From: Lewinella sp038528965
GTDB lineage: Bacteria; Bacteroidota; Bacteroidia; Chitinophagales; Saprospiraceae
Reading direction: 5' to 3'
Length of the DNA stretch: 64,000 bases
Assembly: GCA_038528965.1 (NCBI GenBank)
Contig: JBCBEC010000004.1
Span: 1 to 64,000, forward strand
Shown: positions 58,536 to 64,000 of the stretch, in pieces
Numbering within the stretch: the stretch's first letter is position 1
Layout: each line of letters opens with the position of its first letter
The notes under the pieces: generated by a model
The model's input: only the letters and a program-made list of their open reading frames with translations
Told to the model about the DNA's origin: nothing
Databases searched by the model: none
Made by a program: the position numbers and the translations under genes

Positions 58536-59819
58536 CTATTCAATGTTGATTAATTGCTCGAATATTCTAGCCAGTACGCTACGGTCTTTCGTAACGATGG
58601 TAGCCGTTCCGGTCATCATTACTCCGGCTTCCAGAGGCTTGCCATAGCTGGTGACGAGCGGCTCGGTTAATTCTACTTCCACGTGGTAGTAGCTGCTATT
58701 ATCATTATAGATTTGAGGTAATAGTGATATTTTGTTCACTTCAGCAGTCAAGGATCCGTATTCCGATTTCGGATACGCATCTAGTTCGATCATTACGCGG
58801 TTACCGACTGCTATTCTGCCGATTCCAGAAACTGGAACTTTAACCACCGCAATGAGCGTCGTGCTTTCTGCCAAGCTTGGAGCAATAGAAAAAAGAGGGG
58901 TTCCAGCAGGAAGATATTCCTTAGGCTTGAGGTCAGTTGTAAATATTACTTTTCCACCGCTAGGAGCAGTAATCAAGTTTTGTTCTTTCCAATTTTGTAG
59001 CGCAGCATATAGTCCTTCTCGGGTTACTCGACAAGACTGCTCTAGTCTGAATTTTTCTTCTTCATCCGCAACAAGCACACTTCGTTTCTTCTCCGCTAGT
59101 CGCTGAATATCAAGGCGAAGTTGATGAACCTCGCTATTTAGATTCTCGTTCTCTTGACGGGCGGTAATCCAAGCTATTTTTCTTTCTTCAAACTCCTGCA
59201 GACTAATAACCTCCGTCGAAAACAACTCAGAATATCTTTTGAACGCGTCTGATTCCAACTCTATTCGTTCTTTTGCTAGTTTAAGTTGCCCCATTAGTAA
59301 TTCTAACAAACCTTGATTCATACTAATCTCCTCTTCAACCGCCCGCACTTCTTCTCGCATTCTATTCTTCAGTTGGTACTCTTCGTACGTTAACACCGCC
59401 TCCTTCCAGTTTACGTAGGCAGATTGCAATGAGCCTAAATGATAAAGAGCTTTGACTTTCCCTTGAAGCAGAAACCGATCTCGTTTTACGATTTGCTCCA
59501 GTTCGATAACTTCTTTCCAATTAGCGTCAGTTTTATAAATACCTAGTACTTGATTAGCAAGTATCTCTTCGCCATCTTCAACTAAAAGAGTGTCTAATAC
59601 TCGAGCAGTATTAGCAGATATAGCAATGGGAGCGTTTTCGTTTTCAATACTGACCTTGCCCGTCAATTTATCGGGGTAATGAATATAGGTTGCTAGTAAG
59701 AGGATTAGAAAGACTATTAGGAAGACAATGCTAATCCCAGAACTGATGAGCCAGCCGGGGGGCTTCCCCAAGAGGTCGCTCACTGCGGATTGTTCAATTT
59801 TTTGCGGTAACTCCTGCAT
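58536..59819 (-). CDS. HlyD-family membrane-fusion protein of the RiPP exporter
   Basis: 427 residues. One N-terminal TM (IVFLIVFLILLLATYIHY), the YPDKL motif, lipoyl halves around VLDTLLVEDGEEILANQVLG and APSGGKVIF, and a long coiled coil (about 150-260). Joins the ABC exporter encoded upstream (12 nt apart) to an outer-membrane channel, a normal partner in double-glycine peptide export. Paralogous to the orphan HlyD protein at 24066-25358. Confidence 0.9.
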   Translation of the reverse strand: MQELPQKIEQSAVSDLLGKPPGWLISSGISIVFLIVFLILLLATYIHYPDKLTGKVSIENENAPIAISANTARVLDTLLVEDGEEILANQVLGIYKTDANWKEVIELEQIVKRDRFLLQGKVKALYHLGSLQSAYVNWKEAVLTYEEYQLKNRMREEVRAVEEEISMNQGLLELLMGQLKLAKERIELESDAFKRYSELFSTEVISLQEFEERKIAWITARQENENLNSEVHQLRLDIQRLAEKKRSVLVADEEEKFRLEQSCRVTREGLYAALQNWKEQNLITAPSGGKVIFTTDLKPKEYLPAGTPLFSIAPSLAESTTLIAVVKVPVSGIGRIAVGNRVMIELDAYPKSEYGSLTAEVNKISLLPQIYNDNSSYYHVEVELTEPLVTSYGKPLEAGVMMTGTATIVTKDRSVLARIFEQLINIE

Positions 59820-59831
59820 TGTTTTGGGGTT

Positions 59832-62027
59832 TTACACTCCTAGTTCTAATTGGTTTTTAACCAAGTCATAGTATCTACCGCGAGCAGAGGTAAGTGCTTG
59901 GTGAGTACCTTGTTCGATAACTACACCTTCTTCAAGTACAATTATTTGATCAGCATGCTTTACTGTACTTAGTCGATGGGCTACTATTACCACTGTACGG
60001 TTCTTGAAAAACTGATTAAGTCGTTCGACGATCGTTCGCTCATTTTTGGCGTCCAGGGCATTAGTAGCTTCATCAAAGAAGAGGTATTTAGGGTTTTTAT
60101 AAACCGCCCGAGCAATAAGTAATCGCTGCCTTTGCCCTTGACTCAGGCCATTTCCTCGTGCGCCAATAATCGTTTGATACCCCAATGGTAAGTCTTCTAT
60201 ATATTCATGGATATTTGCAGTATAAACGGCCTTTTGGACACGTTGGTAATCAGCGTAGTCATCACTCTCAGCAATATTATTAGCGATCGAATCGGAGAAA
60301 ATGAATCCGTCTTGCATCACAGCACCGCAATGCTGCCGCCACTGATCCATATCAAAGTGTTGAAGATTGAGATTATTGATCTTAATCGCTCCTTTTTCAG
60401 GCTGGTAAAATCCGAGCAATAGTTTAAGTAGAGTCGTTTTTCCACTTCCACTACTTCCCACAATTGCAGTCACCTTGCCTGACGGGATCGTTAGACTCAG
60501 GTCTTTCAATATCCAGTCCTGTAGTTCATTATACCTGAAGCTAATGTTTTGCAACTCCAGTTTCCCACCGATTACAGTATCCGCGACCGGCAATTTTGCT
60601 TTGGTCACTTCATCCTTCACTTCGTGAATTTCGGAAAGCCGTTCCAGACTAATTTTGGCGTCTTGAGTCGCCTGAATGAAGGAGACCAGTTGTTGTAAGG
60701 GGGCGTTGAGTTGACCTATGATATACTGAATAGCAAGCATCATACCTAGCGTCAAACTGCCTTTAATCACGGCTGATGCAGCCAGTACCGTAATGACAAT
60801 ATCCTTGAACTGGCTAATAAACAAGGCCCCCGCCTCTTGAATTTGCACTAAAGCCATACCGCTAACCTGTACGCGAAAGAGCTTGGCTTGGATTTCAGCC
60901 CACTGCCAACGCCTCTTCAACTGACTCCCCTGCAGTTTAATCTCCTGCATACCCTGAACCAGTTCAATCTGGACATCATGATTACGCGAATACTGTAAAA
61001 AAGCGCGGTAATCAATTTCTCGACGCTTCGCTAGAAATAGAAAAATCCAGATAAAGTACAATGCCGCTCCCCCAAGGAAAACTAGAAAGATCATTGGAGA
61101 ATAGATCAGCAATACAATGCCAAATACGATTAAATTGAAAGTGGAGAAAAGGACCGATAAAGTTGAGTTGGTCAGGAAGTTCTCAATCCGCTTGTGATCC
61201 CCCATTCGCTGTAATAAATCTCCCGTCATCTTCGAATCAAAAAAGCCCAATGGAAGCTTCATCAATTTGGCCAGAAAATCACTGATTAAGGCCACATTTA
61301 CACGTGTCCCAATGTGTAGGAGAATCCAGTTTTGTAAAAAGCGAACCACCGTTTGCGAAACAAAAAGAAACAGTTGCCCGATCAGTACCAGATAGATAAA
61401 ATCAATATTCTGGTTCTGGATACCAACATCTACGATGGATTGCGTCAGAAAGGGGAAAATCAATGATAAAACTGCTCCAAGAAGTAATCCTAGACCTACT
61501 TGGAGGAGTAACTTTTTGTAAGGCCGGATATAACCCTGTAAAAATGTAAAACCTATTGCTTTTGATTGATCAGACGCTAGGCTCTCCTCTACACCACCTT
61601 TTTCGACCAGCAATGCAATACCTTCTTGGTTTTCTTGCTGCCAATGCCGACAAAATAGCTCGTAATCTAATTTCAGTTTTCCCTGTGCCGGATCAGCGAT
61701 CCACACATGCTTCTTGGTTATTCGATAGACAACTACGAAGTGATTTTGATTCCAATGTACAATCAATGGCAAAGGAGCCGCAACTAGACTTGGTAAATGA
61801 GCAGGGGCTGCAAAGGGCATCTTTACAGCTAGGGCTCGGTAGCCAATTTTTTCTGCTCCGGTAGCAATACCTTTTAAGCTTACCCCTTCCCTATCCAGGT
61901 GACACCAACTTCGGATGTCCGGTAAGCGATAACTTTTTCCATTATGCTTGGCAATCATTTGCAAGCATGCAGGCCCACAGTCCATACTATCCATCTGAGG
62001 ACAGAAAGGAAAGGAACGAATTCCCAT
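59832..62027 (-). CDS. Peptidase C39 ABC exporter (bacteriocin/RiPP transporter)
   Basis: 731 residues, full PCAT architecture. N-terminal C39 domain with catalytic Cys17 (QMDSMDCGPACLQ), His96 (HWNQNHFVV) and Asp112 (IADPAQGK). TM domain about 160-470. The ATPase has Walker A GSSGSGKTT, signature LSQGQRQR, Walker B YLFFDEATNALD and an H-loop AHRLS. It cleaves the leader after Gly-Gly and exports the core peptide. First gene of the minus-strand RiPP run. Confidence 0.95.
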   Translation of the reverse strand: MGIRSFPFCPQMDSMDCGPACLQMIAKHNGKSYRLPDIRSWCHLDREGVSLKGIATGAEKIGYRALAVKMPFAAPAHLPSLVAAPLPLIVHWNQNHFVVVYRITKKHVWIADPAQGKLKLDYELFCRHWQQENQEGIALLVEKGGVEESLASDQSKAIGFTFLQGYIRPYKKLLLQVGLGLLLGAVLSLIFPFLTQSIVDVGIQNQNIDFIYLVLIGQLFLFVSQTVVRFLQNWILLHIGTRVNVALISDFLAKLMKLPLGFFDSKMTGDLLQRMGDHKRIENFLTNSTLSVLFSTFNLIVFGIVLLIYSPMIFLVFLGGAALYFIWIFLFLAKRREIDYRAFLQYSRNHDVQIELVQGMQEIKLQGSQLKRRWQWAEIQAKLFRVQVSGMALVQIQEAGALFISQFKDIVITVLAASAVIKGSLTLGMMLAIQYIIGQLNAPLQQLVSFIQATQDAKISLERLSEIHEVKDEVTKAKLPVADTVIGGKLELQNISFRYNELQDWILKDLSLTIPSGKVTAIVGSSGSGKTTLLKLLLGFYQPEKGAIKINNLNLQHFDMDQWRQHCGAVMQDGFIFSDSIANNIAESDDYADYQRVQKAVYTANIHEYIEDLPLGYQTIIGARGNGLSQGQRQRLLIARAVYKNPKYLFFDEATNALDAKNERTIVERLNQFFKNRTVVIVAHRLSTVKHADQIIVLEEGVVIEQGTHQALTSARGRYYDLVKNQLELGV

Positions 62028-62360
62028 AAAGCGCGTGTTTCAGAGAGGCGAAAAATTCAGCTTCAATATTAAGTACTTATCCAGTACAAAGCAAATCGAA
62101 GGGGGGCCTTTGACTTATTATTAGTAGAAAATACCTCATAAAGTGATAGCCCAAAGCTTGCCATTAACTGACAAACCCATAATTCAATTCACATGCGACG
62201 TCCTATAATCTCTGTGTCTGTTAGTACAATCCACCCATTTACAAGCCGCATACATTTCATAAATATTATTAATACAAAATTGCATTTACCAAAAGAACTT
62301 AAATACATAGTTCTTGTTTTAAAGTAAAACTATTATATAAAAAAGCTAAACTTCATAAAC
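62028..62360. other. Intergenic region before divergent TPR and exporter genes
   Basis: 333 nt, AT-rich. No gene is supported and no clear TTTG/TAnnTTTG promoter or hairpin is seen in either direction. Confidence 0.4.
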
Positions 62361-63089
62361 ATGAAATATTTGCTCACCCTAATGATTTTGGCGTGTACTT
62401 GGCCACTCATAAGCCAGGTGAGCCAAATTGACCTTTACCAATCAAACGCTCGCACTGATCAGCGACAATTTGGAAATGGAGTTGTAACCTTTTTGGTAGA
62501 GGGACAAAATCTCATGCGCCAAGGGCGCTGGGAAGATGCAATACTTGCTTATGATAATGTTGTAGCGCAATGGCCACATTGGGGGCCCGCCTATATTAAA
62601 CGTGCCATGGCTAAGGCCAAAATGGGCCGCCAACAAGAAGCTCAGAGTGACCTAGCCATAGCTCAGCGTTTGAGCCCTAATAGTGTCATTCTTTTTAGTG
62701 AAAGAAATCCTGGCCTTAAGGCTCATATTATAGCCCTAGCCAATGCCGAGGATCCAGATATTGATACCGTGTATCTATTGAAGCAGAAAGGACTGCTCCA
62801 ACAAGCGGACCTGAGGATCACGCAAATGTATCAGGAGCAGACCCTTTCTGCGATAGACGCTGCGCTGCTGCGCGGTAACATTCAACTCCTGCAGGAGAAC
62901 CCACAACACGCCATTACTTATTACAATTGGGCACTAGATCGCGAAACCAGCCCGGAACTACTGCACAACCGCGGCTTAGCACGCATTATGACGTACAATT
63001 TCTCAGACGGCTGCGCTGACTTGGAGCAAGCAGAAGCCCTGGGCTACAGCCCCAGTGCTGATCAGTACGCTGACTTATGTTCCTTCTAG
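62361..63089 (+). CDS. Secreted TPR-repeat protein
   Basis: 242 residues, signal peptide (LMILACTWPLISQ). TPR units: MRQGRWEDAILAYDNVVAQW, YIKRAMAKAKMGRQQEAQSD and QHAITYYNWALDRETSPEL. A periplasmic scaffold with no further recognised domain. It is followed by a 9-bp hairpin and a strong terminator. Confidence 0.8.
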   Translation: MKYLLTLMILACTWPLISQVSQIDLYQSNARTDQRQFGNGVVTFLVEGQNLMRQGRWEDAILAYDNVVAQWPHWGPAYIKRAMAKAKMGRQQEAQSDLAIAQRLSPNSVILFSERNPGLKAHIIALANAEDPDIDTVYLLKQKGLLQQADLRITQMYQEQTLSAIDAALLRGNIQLLQENPQHAITYYNWALDRETSPELLHNRGLARIMTYNFSDGCADLEQAEALGYSPSADQYADLCSF

Positions 63090-63098
63090 GCGCAACCT

Positions 63099-63123
63099 GG
63101 GGTTAGCAGTCCCCGCTAACCCC
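63099..63123. terminator. Perfect 9-bp hairpin after the TPR gene
   Basis: GGGGTTAGC pairs perfectly with GCTAACCCC around AGTCCCC. No T run follows, so termination relies on the next hairpin. Confidence 0.55.
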
Positions 63124-63186
63124 GAAAACAGAATGCCTAAACCTTTAAGATCAATCCTTCATAGTAGTCTGATCATAGTTTCTCTT

Positions 63187-63222
63187 GGCGGTTGCACATC
63201 GGATATGCAACCGCCTTTTTTT
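63187..63222 (+). terminator. Intrinsic terminator of the TPR gene
   Basis: GGCGGTTGCA pairs perfectly with TGCAACCGCC around CATCGGATA, followed by seven T. Second of two tandem hairpins. Confidence 0.92.
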
Positions 63223-63266
63223 ATGCTGTAAGTTTGAGAAGTGCCACCAGCATTTACCTTTACGGT

Positions 63267-64000
63267 ATGAGCACAATCCGCGACCGACTGGGCAGCACCG
63301 GCCTGGCCATTCTTCTGGTCCTCTTCGGGGCCATCGGTTACAGTAGCAAAGCAATATTCATCAAGTTGGCCTATCGCCACGGTGCGGATAGTGTATCGCT
63401 GGTGGCTTTGCGGATGGCCTTTTCACTCCCCTTTTTCCTATTGGCGGCCTGGTACAGCGGTCGGACGAAAGAAGAGAACCAGCTGGAGCTTACCCCTAAG
63501 CGCTGGGGGCATCTCGTTTTATTAGGGGTAATGGGTTATTACGTAGCCAGCCTATTCGACTTTTGGTCACTCCAGTATCTTACCGCCAGTTTAGCTCGGC
63601 TGATCCTTTTCACTTATCCCACTTTAGTACTCCTTATTTCAGCAGCCTTTCTGGGGCGACGCATCAGTTGGGTAGAAGTAGGGGCCGTTTTGGTTTCCTA
63701 TATCGGCATTGCGCTGGCCTTTTCGCAATCTTTAGAAATCAGTGAAAGCGAACATTTTTGGCGCGGGGTGGCCTTATCCTTCGGTAGTGCTTTGGCCTTT
63801 GCGATTTATCTGATTGGCAGTGGGGAGTACCTGCCCAAAATGGGTACGTTGCGCTACAATTCGCTTACTATGAGTATTGCTTGTTTGGCGATTCTCATTC
63901 ACCACGGCATTCAACACCGCTGGGCACTATTCGACTTTCCAACGCCCGTCTACTGGTACTGCTTGGGCATGGCTTTTGCGGCTACTGTCTTCCCCAGCTT
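63267..64000 (+). CDS. EamA/DMT-family transporter (partial, cut by window edge)
   Basis: The frame opens at the ATG at 63267 and stays open to the end of the window, about 244 residues. Alternating TM helices (LAILLVLFGAIGYSSKAIFI, LVLLISAAFLGRRISWVEVG, LSFGSALAFAIYLIGSGEYL) and the first EamA repeat are visible. The DMT superfamily moves metabolites, often as exporters. A TTTG/TACCTTTA pair lies just before the ATG, and the spacing would put the RNA start very near it. The remaining TM repeat lies outside the window. Confidence 0.85.
   Translation, partial: MSTIRDRLGSTGLAILLVLFGAIGYSSKAIFIKLAYRHGADSVSLVALRMAFSLPFFLLAAWYSGRTKEENQLELTPKRWGHLVLLGVMGYYVASLFDFWSLQYLTASLARLILFTYPTLVLLISAAFLGRRISWVEVGAVLVSYIGIALAFSQSLEISESEHFWRGVALSFGSALAFAIYLIGSGEYLPKMGTLRYNSLTMSIACLAILIHHGIQHRWALFDFPTPVYWYCLGMAFAATVFPS

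Noticed and set aside
63099..63123. Second terminator after the TPR gene
   Set aside because: The hairpin is perfect, but no T run follows, so it is reported only as a hairpin.
1..64000. tRNA, rRNA or CRISPR features
   Set aside because: No T-loop, tRNA cloverleaf, rRNA segment or regularly spaced direct repeat was seen.

Overview
The window is about 49% GC and reads as the chromosome of a free-living Bacteroidetes, most likely a Saprospiria/Lewinella-type marine gliding bacterium (inference). The support is a SusC/SusD pair, type IX secretion (T9SS) sorting tails, a six-gene Na+-translocating NADH:quinone reductase operon, DUF1800/DUF1501 partners, few visible Shine-Dalgarno sites, and promoters of the Bacteroidetes type (TTTG, about 20 nt, TAnnTTTG) before rplU, the HU gene, transketolase and the nqr operon. 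There are no rRNA genes, tRNA genes or CRISPR arrays.

Layout. 1-620: edge-truncated IS630-type transposase with a slippery -1 frameshift site. 781-5396: SusC/SusD outer-membrane uptake pair. 5.8-11.7 kb: two-domain retropepsin-like protease with PDZ, an SDR oxidoreductase, a YbjN-like secreted protein and two Dpp/Opp-type permeases. 11.9-14.4 kb: HU and split transketolase. 14.5-15.7 kb: toxin-antitoxin pair whose toxin has a -1 frameshift, and an unknown secreted protein. 15.8-19.9 kb: DUF1800, DUF1501 (Tat) and a T9SS discoidin-like protein in one operon. 20-23 kb: a possible orphan small RNA, a Cys/Met-metabolism PLP enzyme, NudK, and a four-helix-bundle gene bracketed by GTGAAAGTGACAGT inverted repeats. 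23-29 kb: WG/TonB protein, orphan HlyD adaptor, rplU-rpmA (L27 with a long helix-hairpin-helix tail), secreted proteins. 29-37 kb: two large BNR/sortilin-like propeller proteins around a double TonB_C protein. 37-42.6 kb: LolA, GH3-like protein, TPR-SH3 protein, DUF1801, acyl-CoA carboxyltransferase. 44.4-51.2 kb: nqrA-F. 51.4-54.4 kb: 7TM AraC regulator, NHL propeller, PnuC.

54.4-62.0 kb is the most distinctive region: a complete minus-strand RiPP (ribosomally made, modified peptide) locus of the grasp-with-spasm type. In transcription order it holds a C39-peptidase ABC exporter, a HlyD adaptor, an HTH-transmembrane-periplasmic protein, a 63-residue double-glycine precursor, a strong hairpin with a short U run, a graspetide-type ATP-grasp ligase, a 70-residue overlapping gene, and a SPASM protein whose radical-SAM cysteine motif is degenerate. 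The proposed scheme is that the ATP-grasp protein joins Asp/Glu side chains to Ser/Thr/Lys in the precursor core, the SPASM protein assists, and the C39 exporter cuts after Gly-Gly and secretes the product.

Several small dispersed elements recur between genes: the GTGAAAGTGACAGT family (21.8, 22.5 and 23.0 kb), a CGATAGCTATCG palindrome element (12.3 and 46.5 kb), and a 15-bp AGTTCTCCRAGAACT palindrome (15.8, 42.7 and 44.4 kb). The window ends inside a DMT/EamA-family transporter gene.
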